Below, piece after piece: positions 52,199-60,056 of a stretch of DNA of 64,000 nt. Location: assembly GCF_001042485.2 (NCBI RefSeq), contig NZ_LBMN02000011.1, forward strand, positions 103,272-167,271, read 5' to 3'. Below the pieces are notes generated by a model, which worked only from the letters and a program-made list of their open reading frames with translations, searched no databases and was not told the origin of the DNA. The position numbers were made by a program, and so were the translations under genes. This stretch comes from Bacillus paralicheniformis (GTDB lineage Bacteria > Bacillota > Bacilli > Bacillales > Bacillaceae). The number at the start of each line of letters is the position of its first letter. The first letter of the stretch is position 1.

Positions 52199-53626
52199 AT
52201 GAATAAAAAGAGCGATATTCCTAATTTAACAGATAAGGATTATTATTTTCTTAGCCAAAACACATATAGTAGCAATAAAATGAAAGAAGCTTTCAAGGAT
52301 AGAACACCTATAGAGAGTAAATCAAATAAGGCTTATTACGTTGATAAAATTAAAAGGGACTCTGACACCGGACTCGACGCGTATGTATTTGTTCAAGCGA
52401 AGAAAAAGGACGGTAAATGGGTTAAACCTGACACACCAAAAAACGTCGTCGTAGCCTTCGCGGGAACAGATCCTAAGAACCAATTCTTCCAAGATGTTAT
52501 TGACGCTGACGGCGGGAACGTTGTAATGGGAATTGACCCGAAAAAGAAGGAACACTACATAGTCGAAAAAGATGCGAAAGATACTTCTAAAACACTCGGA
52601 AAATATAACGGAACTCCGACACAAGACTCGATGCTTAGCACCGGTAACTACAAGTTAATTACGAAAACGTCCCAAATCGGGCAAGCTGACAATCTGGTGC
52701 GGGAAGTTAAACAAAAGTATAAAGGCACCTCGACGGTCATTTCAACAACCGGACATTCTCTCGGCGGCGCAGAGGCTGAATACAGTGCGGTCAACAATAA
52801 TGTCTATGCCGTAGCGTTTAACAGCCCTTCAATCGTCCACCTACACTCTGCGGAGCAGCAAAAAAAAATTAATAACGGTGAATATGACCGATCCATAAAA
52901 TCGATTATCAACCCGGATGATATGGTCGGGGCCGGCTGGTGGAACGAGTATGACCGGCACAACGGTACGACAATTTATACGAAGGACCCTGAATTATCAA
53001 ATGCGGTGCGCGAGGCGAGAATGCAGGGCGATGTATTCCAACAAATCGGGCAAAACGCTGGGTATTTCTTTCAGACCGCAATCTTAGGAATGCCTGATAC
53101 GCATTGGGTCGGAAGTAATAACTTCACCTTCGACGAAAACGGCAACGTTCAAAATATAGAGGGCGATGAGCTCATTTATGACAAAAATTTAAAAGCGATG
53201 CTCCCACCGGAAGTTGCATCCGGAAGTGGCGCAATTAAAGTAACACCCGCCGTTGCCAAACAGCTCGCGCAAAAAGTAAATGCGATGATCAACGATCTGC
53301 GGACGATGAAACGCGAAGCCGAAAACGCTTATCAGGAACACGACGCCGAAATCAACGACCTGAAACACGATACCTACCGTCAAGTCGGCCACGGTTTATA
53401 CGACAAGCTGACACTCGAAGATGTAAACAATACGCTGAAAAACCTGGCGCAGTCGTTTGACAAAAAAGGCAATCCGCTCTTTTACGATGTTCATGCCGAA
53501 AAAGCGTACATCGCCTCATTACAAAATACGATTTCAGATTTAGAAGACATCAGCAGGCACCTTGCTCAGATCGCAAAAGATTTTAAATCAAAAGATAAAA
53601 TGCTGGCAAACTGGCTTAAGCTTTAG
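52199..53626 (+). CDS. Reverse-arranged lipase toxin, TslA-like T7SS effector candidate
   Basis: 475 residues, no signal peptide. N-terminal alpha/beta-hydrolase (about 1-320): oxyanion-type VVVAFAGTDP (83-92), nucleophile elbow TGHSLGG with Ser187, acid candidates D240/D241 (INPDDMVG) and His302 (PDTHWVG). C-terminal part (about 345-475) is all-helical, like an LXG/WXG export domain. Domain order is thus the reverse of normal LXG toxins and the same as S. aureus TslA. A 110-residue helical protein follows after 11 bases. Start 52199 is chosen by spacing from GCGGGG; an ATG two codons earlier is possible. Confidence 0.72.
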   Translation: MNKKSDIPNLTDKDYYFLSQNTYSSNKMKEAFKDRTPIESKSNKAYYVDKIKRDSDTGLDAYVFVQAKKKDGKWVKPDTPKNVVVAFAGTDPKNQFFQDVIDADGGNVVMGIDPKKKEHYIVEKDAKDTSKTLGKYNGTPTQDSMLSTGNYKLITKTSQIGQADNLVREVKQKYKGTSTVISTTGHSLGGAEAEYSAVNNNVYAVAFNSPSIVHLHSAEQQKKINNGEYDRSIKSIINPDDMVGAGWWNEYDRHNGTTIYTKDPELSNAVREARMQGDVFQQIGQNAGYFFQTAILGMPDTHWVGSNNFTFDENGNVQNIEGDELIYDKNLKAMLPPEVASGSGAIKVTPAVAKQLAQKVNAMINDLRTMKREAENAYQEHDAEINDLKHDTYRQVGHGLYDKLTLEDVNNTLKNLAQSFDKKGNPLFYDVHAEKAYIASLQNTISDLEDISRHLAQIAKDFKSKDKMLANWLKL

Positions 53627-53637
53627 GAGATGACATA

Positions 53638-53970
53638 ATGGAAAATTTCAATAAACTAGCCTCACTCAACAACTTAAACGGTGATCAAGAAGATACGCTC
53701 CTCATACGGCGCAATCAGCTTCAAATGCTGAAAACGGGCATGAGGGTATCAGCCGCAACGAAGCTTGAAGGCATTAAAACGACACTAAGACCGAAGTTTA
53801 AGATAGACGATATACAAAAAGAAATGAACAGCGTCTATTCATCGCTTCTCTACAGCTTTGAAGGAAAAGCGCAAGAGGCGCTTGCTCAACGAATCAGCCA
53901 AAGCGCCCAGCAGCTTATTAACACGGAGCAGGACGGAGAAAGTTTTGTGAATGGATTTAAGACGAGATGA
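53638..53970 (+). CDS. Small helical partner of the lipase (Lap/Tla-like candidate)
   Basis: 110 residues, all alpha, no signal or membrane segment, starting MENFNKLASLNNLNGDQEDT. AGGAGATG precedes the ATG, and it lies 11 bases after the lipase stop, so the two are co-translated. Size and helical content match the small WXG100-like targeting factors that bind the export domain of T7SS toxins, but no WXG is present. A terminator follows. Confidence 0.6.
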   Translation: MENFNKLASLNNLNGDQEDTLLIRRNQLQMLKTGMRVSAATKLEGIKTTLRPKFKIDDIQKEMNSVYSSLLYSFEGKAQEALAQRISQSAQQLINTEQDGESFVNGFKTR

Positions 53971-53998
53971 AGGCGCCTTAATTGGCGTCTTATTTTTA
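53967..53998 (+). terminator. Terminator of the lipase operon
   Basis: AAGGCGCC-TTAATT-GGCGTCTT then ATTTTTATT. A closely related hairpin recurs at 56,514-56,536. Confidence 0.8.
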
Positions 53999-54037
53999 TT
54001 TAAATCTAACAACATTCTCTTTTCTGTTTTCACCACA

Positions 54038-54151
54038 CTAATCGTCTTCGGTCTTCACCTCAAATAACTCCTCGACTTCAACCCGAGTCTTCACGTTATG
54101 GGCAAAGACATGCCAATCGGTAGCTGTTTTATTGTCTCCTTGTTGACACAT
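54038..54151 (-). CDS. Tiny phage-like protein (overlapping frame)
   Basis: 37 residues: MCQQGDNKTATDWHVFAHNV, continuing to VEELFEVKTEDD. Composition is convincingly protein-like, and its start overlaps the end of the 85-codon frame upstream. The ribosome site (AAAGGA) is too close to be ideal. May be a remnant. Confidence 0.4.
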   Translation of the reverse strand: MCQQGDNKTATDWHVFAHNVKTRVEVEELFEVKTEDD

Positions 54152-54386
54152 ATTCCTTTATGGTACGTTTGAGCTTTTTCACCCTAGGATTTATTTGACG
54201 ATATGGTTCTGCTGAGTTCCGGTTAACTATCGCATAACCAGCGTTTTTCAATCCATTGACTGTCTCGAACCTGCGTTCATATAAGCTATCGTTCGAAAGA
54301 CGCTTTAAGCTTGATCTTTTCGTTTGGCGGAAGCCGCAAAGGTCCAAAAGAGGTGATGTATACTCCGCTGACGTATTTCTTTGCAT
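54129..54386 (-). CDS. Small basic hypothetical protein, phage-like
   Basis: 85 residues, basic (pI high), with RFETVNGLKNAGYAIVNRN and a Lys/Arg tail RVKKLKRTIKEYVSTRRQ. No clear ribosome site, so it may be a truncated or decayed gene. It overlaps the next tiny frame by 23 bases, as small phage genes often do. Confidence 0.4.
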   Translation of the reverse strand: MQRNTSAEYTSPLLDLCGFRQTKRSSLKRLSNDSLYERRFETVNGLKNAGYAIVNRNSAEPYRQINPRVKKLKRTIKEYVSTRRQ

Positions 54387-54525
54387 AGCTTTATAAACGC
54401 TTGTCTAAAATCAAAAAGATATCATACCATAACAACAACAAAATCACCTTTATCAATAATTTTTTATTGTAAAACGATAAATAATGTGTTAAATTCAAAT
54501 CGACAAAATAAGTGAGGTGCTCTTT

Positions 54526-55008
54526 ATGAAACGTGGATCAACACTCTTTTTAAAGATGGCTGTTATTCTTATTGGAATCCCAGTTCTTGCTTTGTGCATA
54601 TTTTTCGTGCCGAAGATAGCGAATTTTGCAGCTGATTTGTATCCAGATATTTCTTATCTGAAATATCTCGTTTATATCGATTTGTATGCAGCGGCGATAC
54701 CTTTTTACTTTGCTCTGTATCAAGCCTTTAAACTTTTAAGCTATATTGACCACAATAAAGCTTTCTCGAAATTGTCTGTACGGGCTTTAAAGAATATAAA
54801 ATACTGTGCAATCACCATCAGTATTTTATTAGCGGCAGGCATGCCGCTCTTCTATCTCATCGCGGAGATGGACGACGCTCCTGGCATCATACTAATCGGA
54901 CTGGTCCTTATTTTTGCTTCAATGGTTATCGCCGTCTTTGCTGCTGTTCTCCAAAGGCTATTGCAAGAAGCGATTGATATAAAATCAGAAAATGATTTAA
55001 CAGTCTGA
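54526..55008 (+). CDS. yoaS: YoaS-like DUF2975 membrane protein
   Basis: 160 residues with four membrane segments (about 10-30, 45-70, 90-115, 122-145), DUF2975. In B. subtilis yoaS is followed by the regulator yozG, the same pair as here. ATG at 54526 has GTGAGGTG upstream. The membrane protein probably senses or is controlled by its HTH partner. Confidence 0.82.
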   Translation: MKRGSTLFLKMAVILIGIPVLALCIFFVPKIANFAADLYPDISYLKYLVYIDLYAAAIPFYFALYQAFKLLSYIDHNKAFSKLSVRALKNIKYCAITISILLAAGMPLFYLIAEMDDAPGIILIGLVLIFASMVIAVFAAVLQRLLQEAIDIKSENDLTV

Positions 55009-55018
55009 GGTGAAAACA

Positions 55019-55240
55019 ATGGCAATTATTATCAATATTGACGTGATGCTTGCTAAAAGAAAAATGAGCGTAACGGAACTTTCTGAGAGGGTTGGAATCA
55101 CAATGGCGAATCTTTCTATATTAAAAAACGGAAAGGCAAAGGCTATTCGATTATCAACTTTAGAGGCGATTTGCAAGGCTTTAGAATGTCAACCCGGAGA
55201 TATTTTGGAATACCGAAGTGATGAAGACACCCATGATTAA
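55019..55240 (+). CDS. yozG: YozG, small XRE/Cro-type regulator
   Basis: 73 residues. HTH: LAKRKMSVTELSERVGITMANLSILKNGKAKAIRLSTLEAICKALE, ending CQPGDILEYRSDED. This YozG-type Cro fold is normally paired with DUF2975 membrane proteins. Starts 10 bases after the yoaS stop. Confidence 0.85.
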   Translation: MAIIINIDVMLAKRKMSVTELSERVGITMANLSILKNGKAKAIRLSTLEAICKALECQPGDILEYRSDEDTHD

Positions 55241-55347
55241 AAATTTAGCCTATTCGGCGGTGATCTTATGCGCATACCCGTAAATCTGTTTAGCTGCAAT
55301 ACTAAGCTGGCCTCGCATATATTCAGAAAAAAACTTCGGAGGCACAC

Positions 55348-56142
55348 ATGATGAGAGCACTAAATCAACTCGTTCGTTTTGGTTGGGAGCAGTCCTTGTC
55401 ATGTTTATTTCCTGTCGTTATTTTTGCCTCTTTGGCAATTACACAAATCATCCCTCTTCCCTTCCTGCCGCGGTATGACTGGCTGCTCATCATCTGCCTT
55501 CTCATGCAGTGGTGGATGGTGTATTCCGGGCTTGAAACAAGGGATGAACTAAAGGTGATCACATTGTTCCACCTTATTGGACTAGCTCTTGAACTTTTCA
55601 AGGTGCAAATGGGCTCCTGGTCTTATCCAGAGGAAGGTTACTCCAAAATCTTTGGAGTGCCTTTATATAGCGGCTTTATGTATGCAAGTGTCGCCAGTTA
55701 TCTTTGCCAGGCGTGGAGGAGGCTTAAGGTTGAACTGGTTAAGTGGCCGCCGTTTTTCGTCGTTGTACCTCTTGCCGCTGCGATTTATTTGAATTTTTTC
55801 CTCCATCATTATTGGATTGACGTCCGCTTTTGGTTATCTGGACTTGTAGTAATTGTCTTTTGGAAATCATGGGTCATATACGAGGTTAATGGAATTCGTT
55901 ACCGTATGCCGCTCGCACTTTCTTTTGTGCTCATCGGATTTTTTATATGGATAGCCGAAAATATCGCAACGTTTTTTGGAGCCTGGACATATCCAAACCA
56001 AACCAGCGCGTGGAGTCTCGTTCATCTAGGAAAAGTGAGTTCATGGCTCTTACTAGTGATTGTCAGCTTTCTAATCGTGGCCACATTAAAACTGGTTAAG
56101 GAGAAAGATTCCACTAGAGTGGATGCCGGTCAATTTTTATAA
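55348..56142 (+). CDS. yoaT: YoaT, DUF817 membrane protein
   Basis: 264 residues with seven or eight membrane segments and the DUF817 features FKVQMGSWSYPEEGYSKIFGVPLYSGFMYASV and FFGAWTYPNQTSAW. Function unknown. The yoaS-yozG-yoaT order is kept from B. subtilis, where it sits elsewhere in the chromosome. GGAGG precedes the first ATG. Confidence 0.85.
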   Translation: MMRALNQLVRFGWEQSLSCLFPVVIFASLAITQIIPLPFLPRYDWLLIICLLMQWWMVYSGLETRDELKVITLFHLIGLALELFKVQMGSWSYPEEGYSKIFGVPLYSGFMYASVASYLCQAWRRLKVELVKWPPFFVVVPLAAAIYLNFFLHHYWIDVRFWLSGLVVIVFWKSWVIYEVNGIRYRMPLALSFVLIGFFIWIAENIATFFGAWTYPNQTSAWSLVHLGKVSSWLLLVIVSFLIVATLKLVKEKDSTRVDAGQFL

Positions 56143-56254
56143 CTTATTTTAAAGGGTATCAAAGAGCTATGGGACCTGTTGCAGACATCAATAAAAAATT
56201 TTCTTTAAGCTGATCATTCACATATCGAATTACTCCTTTAGTAGGTCATAAGAC

Positions 56255-56395
56255 TTGATCACCAAGATTCATTTTCCTGGAGAAAACGTTGAATCCTCCG
56301 TCCTCTTACGTATCCTATTAGTTGGAGATCGTTGGCGAATGGATTACGAAATAAAAGGATATGATATTACAGTGGTATACGATTATAAGGAATAA
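56255..56395 (+). pseudogene. Decayed coding fragment
   Basis: A 46-codon frame containing KIHFPGENVESSVLLRILLV and ending in YDITVVYDYKE has natural composition, but only a TTG start without ribosome site; the 5' end is probably missing. Family not recognised. Confidence 0.35.
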
Positions 56396-56439
56396 CCGGA
56401 CGGTCTTTATGGCCGGTGAGACAACTGCGATTATCCGCT

Positions 56440-56500
56440 ATTCAAGAGCCCGGTGAAGGACGAAATTTACCTTCGGATGCTGCAAATGTGGCATAAATAA
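56440..56500 (+). pseudogene. Second decayed scrap
   Basis: PVKDEIYLRMLQMWHK then stop, preceded by no start codon. It looks like the C-terminal end of a lost gene. Confidence 0.3.
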
Positions 56501-56509
56501 GAGCATATA

Positions 56510-56540
56510 GAATTCAGGCGCCTTAACAGGCGTCTTTTTG
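56510..56540 (+). terminator. Orphan terminator, repeat of the one at 53,967
   Basis: AGGCGCC-TTAACA-GGCGTCTTTTT, nearly the same as the lipase-operon terminator. Confidence 0.7.
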
Positions 56541-56647
56541 TATTGCTTTAATTGCGGTATGCCGAAAATTTTTTCATTTTTCAACCTATTATCTCCCTAA
56601 GTATAGTAATATATTTACAAAAAGGAAATAAAAAGGGAGAGGTGAAA

Positions 56648-57778
56648 GTGAAACAGTTAATACCCTCGTCAAAAGTCGGAGTGAAAATCCACGAATGGTA
56701 TAAAATGATAAGAGAGTTTAGTGTACCGGATGCAGAGGCTTTAAAAGAAGAAGTAGAGAAAGAAATTAATCAAATGGAAGAGGATCAGGACTTACTCCTT
56801 TACTATCAGTTGATGTGTTTTAGACATCAATTAATGTTAGAATATTTAGAACCTACTAACAAAAGAAAACAAGGACAATCAATACACGAATTGTTGGCCC
56901 AAATCGAGGAGCCTCGAAGAGATTTAAATGGCCTCCTTAGTTACTACTCATTTTTCTTTAGGGGCATGTATGAATTCGAGAAAAAACAGTACATCAAAGC
57001 GATAGAGTTTTATCGAAATGCAGAAAAGCAGCTATCTATCATTACTGATGTTATAGAACAAGCCGAGTTTCACTTTAAAATGGCTGAAGCGTACTACATC
57101 ATGAAACAGACGCATGTGTCCATGTATCATATATTAAGAGCCTTTAAAATATATAATAATCACGAACTCTACAAAGTCCGTAAAATCCAATGTTTATTTG
57201 TAATCGCGGGTAACTATGACGATTTAATGTGCCACGACAAAGCCTTACCCCACCTGGAAAACGCACTCGAATTAGCGATAGAGATTAACAATAAAAGACT
57301 TATTAGTTCTGCCTATTTCAATATAGCCGATTGTCATGAATGTATGGGGGACATTGATACAGCGGTTGAATATGCTGAAAAAGCCGTAGAGATTAACCTA
57401 AAAGAAGAATATAACAACCTACCACAATCATTGTATTACTTCACTCAACTTCTTTTTAAGCAGAAAAACTACGAGCGCGCAATCGAGATATTTCGTATTG
57501 GCAAACAAACGGCTCGAAAATTCAATGATACCCTATTCACTTCCCTATTTGAATATCTTGAGGCCTTATATATCTATTCTGTGAATAAAGAAGAGATTTT
57601 AGAGGTATTTAAATACTTGGAGGAGAATAAAATATTTGCATACATAGAAGAGCTTTCGCTTGAAGTCTCCAACCAATACCTTGAAAGAAAAGACCACAGA
57701 AACTCAATCGAGTTCCTTCAAAAAATGATGTATGCGCAAACACAAATTAAAAAAGGGGAGTGTTTATATGAGTATTAA
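56648..57778 (+). CDS. Rap-family phosphatase/regulator
   Basis: 376 residues from GTG at 56648 (GGGAGAGG five bases ahead), the typical Rap length. N-terminal three-helix bundle (VGVKIHEWYKMIREFSVPDAEALKEEVEKEI) followed by TPR repeats such as GDIDTAVEYAEKAVEINLKEE. Rap proteins dephosphorylate Spo0F~P or block ComA or other regulators, and are inhibited by an imported Phr peptide. Ends overlapping the phr start by 11 bases. Which target this one has cannot be read from the sequence. Confidence 0.9.
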   Translation: MKQLIPSSKVGVKIHEWYKMIREFSVPDAEALKEEVEKEINQMEEDQDLLLYYQLMCFRHQLMLEYLEPTNKRKQGQSIHELLAQIEEPRRDLNGLLSYYSFFFRGMYEFEKKQYIKAIEFYRNAEKQLSIITDVIEQAEFHFKMAEAYYIMKQTHVSMYHILRAFKIYNNHELYKVRKIQCLFVIAGNYDDLMCHDKALPHLENALELAIEINNKRLISSAYFNIADCHECMGDIDTAVEYAEKAVEINLKEEYNNLPQSLYYFTQLLFKQKNYERAIEIFRIGKQTARKFNDTLFTSLFEYLEALYIYSVNKEEILEVFKYLEENKIFAYIEELSLEVSNQYLERKDHRNSIEFLQKMMYAQTQIKKGECLYEY

Positions 57779-57893
57779 AAAGCTCGTTATTCCCATTTTA
57801 GCCGCCGCGATATTAACGATGGGCATTAGCGTTGTTTCAGCAACCGACCAATCTGACGGCGTATATCAAATCGCTACCCGCAAGCAAACGTAA
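57768..57893 (+). CDS. Phr pro-peptide, cognate of the Rap
   Basis: 41 residues. Membrane/signal segment (KKLVIPILAAAILTMGISVVSA), then ATDQSDGVYQIATRKQT. The C-terminal TRKQT has the xRxxT pattern of PhrA (ARNQT) and PhrE (SRNVT), so it is the probable signalling pentapeptide. Start overlaps rap, GGGGAG upstream; terminator follows. Confidence 0.85.
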   Translation: MSIKKLVIPILAAAILTMGISVVSATDQSDGVYQIATRKQT

Positions 57894-57920
57894 GAAACGC
57901 CCCGCATTGGGGCGCTTTTT
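57894..57920 (+). terminator. Terminator of rap-phr
   Basis: GCCCCGC-ATTG-GGGCGC type stem then CTTTTT. Confidence 0.85.
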
Positions 57921-58011
57921 CATGTCTACAGTTTCTTAACGTTAAACATCGTAATAAACTTCTTATCAGCTGTCGATAAAATACGGTAAGATTATCGTAT
58001 ACCATTCCGAC

Positions 58012-58194
58012 TCAGTGCCAACCTTCCTTTACAAATACTTCAACGCTCCTCCCGTCTATAACGATCGATTGCTTCTTTCGTAAGCTCTCCAACATCTTCA
58101 CGTTACATATTTGTGTGTAAACGTCAGAATGAGACATGCTCTTGACACTATGTTTTAATCGCCGCTCTTCGTCTCTCCTGTATATACCTCCCAT
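58012..58194 (-). CDS. Small hypothetical protein
   Basis: 60 residues, MGGIYRRDEERRLKHSVKSM, continuing to SIVIDGRSVEVFVKEGWH; basic and soluble. GAGGAGGGG directly precedes the ATG. Phage- or plasmid-like by size and composition; function unknown. Convergent with phr. Confidence 0.6.
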   Translation of the reverse strand: MGGIYRRDEERRLKHSVKSMSHSDVYTQICNVKMLESLRKKQSIVIDGRSVEVFVKEGWH

Positions 58195-58498
58195 CCCCTC
58201 CTCAAAGTCAGAATAACTAAATTTTTATGTTTAAAGAAAAAAACAGAAAACATCTTTTTAACAGGAGGACAAAGCTATATTTTTTCACGAATTAATGAAC
58301 AAACAAGACTAAAAACAGATAAATACCGAACGCTAGAGCATTCGCAGTTAACGACGAACTGACAAGCGGAGACGTTAACGAGGCGAGTGACGACGAAGTT
58401 TCCTCCTCTTTACCCTTCAATTAACAATTCGAATCGTATTTCATATACCCGGACTAGCATTCGACCAATACGCTGTAATTGTTCGTGGAAATTTCGAA
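58195..58498. other. Unassigned stretch between the small gene and queF remnant
   Basis: Holds a patterned segment (58,325-58,410) with a GAGGAGG-like site on the minus strand (RC of CCTCCTC at 58,400-58,408) but no usable start codon after it, and two GTTAACG copies about 30 bases apart. Otherwise AT-rich. Confidence 0.4.
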
Positions 58499-58499
58499 C

Positions 58500-58528
58500 A
58501 AAAAAGACGCGTAACAATACGCGTCTCG
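58500..58528 (-). terminator. Terminator of queF
   Basis: GACGCG-TAACAATA-CGCGTC with T run on the minus strand, 21 bases after the queF stop. Confidence 0.85.
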
Positions 58529-58548
58529 GTCACACAGCGATGCACCTC

Positions 58549-58773
58549 TTACCGATTATCAATCGTCTCCGGATACAGATCATGATTCATCATCCGATAC
58601 TCGGCCATTTTTTCATACTTTGTACCGGGCTTGCCGTAGTTTGTGTACGGGTCGATCGAGATTCCGCCTCTCGGGGTGAATTTGCCCCAGACTTCGATGT
58701 AGCGCGGATCCATCAGCTCAATTAAATCGTTCATGATGATGTTCATGCAGTCTTCGTGATGGAATCCGTTGTT
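58549..58773 (-). pseudogene. queF: queF 3' fragment, split by prophage
   Basis: The frame reads [20 protein letters not shown], continues through [20 protein letters not shown] and ends [10 protein letters not shown] with a stop, the last 74 residues of NADPH-dependent 7-cyano-7-deazaguanine reductase (165 residues in B. subtilis). Upstream of the NN codons similarity stops (RDF instead of FR) and a TGA follows at 58783-58785. The part with nucleophile Cys55 and Asp62 is missing and should lie beyond the far end of the prophage. The residual frame keeps the substrate-binding His96-Glu97 (FHHEDC). Confidence 0.88.
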
Positions 58774-58776
58774 AAA
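58747..58776. other. Left attachment junction of the prophage in queF
   Basis: Similarity to queF begins at 58773 on the minus strand (AACAACGGATTCCATCACGA...). The integration core must start here and extend leftwards; its length cannot be fixed without the other end. The integrase stop is only 57 bases away. Confidence 0.7.
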
Positions 58777-58803
58777 ATCTCGTCATATCAACGCTCTCAC
58801 ATC

Positions 58804-58836
58804 CGGTCACACAAAACGGTCACACTGCGGTCACAC
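58804..58836. repeat. Three CGGTCACAC direct repeats next to att
   Basis: CGGTCACAC at 58804-58812, 58817-58825 and 58828-58836 (the last overlaps the integrase stop). A fourth copy lies at 58527-58535, on the other side of the queF remnant. Candidates for integrase arm-type binding sites. Confidence 0.65.
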
Positions 58837-59976
58837 TTTCGCGACTAAATCGTCCAATTTTCCGACTAATTCCGCCTGCATCGAAGGCAAAACATGACTG
58901 TACGTTCCGAGCGTCGTTTTGATATGTGCGTGGCCTAAACGCTCCTGAACAATCTTCGGACTGATTCCGATACTGATTAAATACGTCGCGTGAGTATGTC
59001 GCAAATTCTTCGGAGGGATTTTCGGGAGCTCAAGCTGCGCAATTAACCGAGTAAATGCCCGTCGATAGTTATTCGGATGTACCCACTTACCGTGCTTCGT
59101 ACACACTACGAGATCATAGTCGATGTAGTCCTCGCCGAGAATTTCTTTTTCGCGCTGGACCATTTTCTTGTGTTCGATTAAGTATTCGATAAAGAATTTC
59201 GGTAAATGGACGGTCCTGAAGCCCGCCGCAGTTTTGACCTCGGGAACTAATCCGTAATTACCTTCGTCGTCTATCTTAGCGAGAGTTTGTCGAATTGTTA
59301 AATAACCCTTTTCGAAGTCTATATCGGACCACCGCAATCCGAGAACCTCCCCCATTCGCATGCCTGTAATAACGGATAATACCATTCCGATAAAGTAACG
59401 AGTTAGTGACACGATACGGTTGCGAGCATCCAAAAACGCTTGTACATTCGACTCGTTCCATACTTTAGAAATGCGATTTTCGGGAGGAAGGTTTACATCG
59501 TCAAGGATGGCGAGGTCGAACGCTCCTTTTCGGGAAGCTTTCTTTAAGACTTCGGCGACAACACCGAAAGCTGTCCGGATGGTTGCCGGAGCAAGTTTCC
59601 GTTCATTGTGAAGTCGATTAATATAATGCTGCAAGACTTCCTCAGTGATGTCTTTAATTTTAAACGTTCCTAGATATGGAAGTATGTTGTAATCAAGCTG
59701 CTCGCGGTAATTGACGATTGTACTTGATCGAAGTCTAACCTTTTTCGATTCAAACCATTTTTCAGCGAAGGTACTAAACACGCTTTTATTAGGGTTATGA
59801 GAATTTTTTTCCTTATCCACCTCTATTATGACCTGCTTTAAAACCTCTTTCGCCTCTCGTAGACTCGACATTCCTTGCCTTCTTTTTTGAATTCTAGCAC
59901 CAGTTATCGGGTGAACCCCGCCAGAATATACAAAATAATATTTTCCGGTTTTCTCGTCTTTCTTAATCACTGTCAT
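58831..59976 (-). CDS. Prophage tyrosine integrase
   Basis: 381 residues. N-terminal arm-binding domain (KTGKYYFVYSGGVHPITGARIQKRRQG), SAM-like core-binding domain (about 65-150), and catalytic domain with Arg in ITGMRMGEVLGLRW, HxxR in LRHTHATYL, His in LGHAHIKTT and Tyr in LGTYSHVLP. ATG at 59974-59976 follows GGAG by eight bases. Adjacent to the att junction in queF, so it mediates integration there. Confidence 0.94.
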   Translation of the reverse strand: MTVIKKDEKTGKYYFVYSGGVHPITGARIQKRRQGMSSLREAKEVLKQVIIEVDKEKNSHNPNKSVFSTFAEKWFESKKVRLRSSTIVNYREQLDYNILPYLGTFKIKDITEEVLQHYINRLHNERKLAPATIRTAFGVVAEVLKKASRKGAFDLAILDDVNLPPENRISKVWNESNVQAFLDARNRIVSLTRYFIGMVLSVITGMRMGEVLGLRWSDIDFEKGYLTIRQTLAKIDDEGNYGLVPEVKTAAGFRTVHLPKFFIEYLIEHKKMVQREKEILGEDYIDYDLVVCTKHGKWVHPNNYRRAFTRLIAQLELPKIPPKNLRHTHATYLISIGISPKIVQERLGHAHIKTTLGTYSHVLPSMQAELVGKLDDLVAKV

Positions 59977-60056
59977 TATCCTCACTCCAATTGAGCGAAA
60001 GATTAATGCTAGTTGTGATGTCCTCTATTATATCACTATGACCCCTTTTTAGGGAG

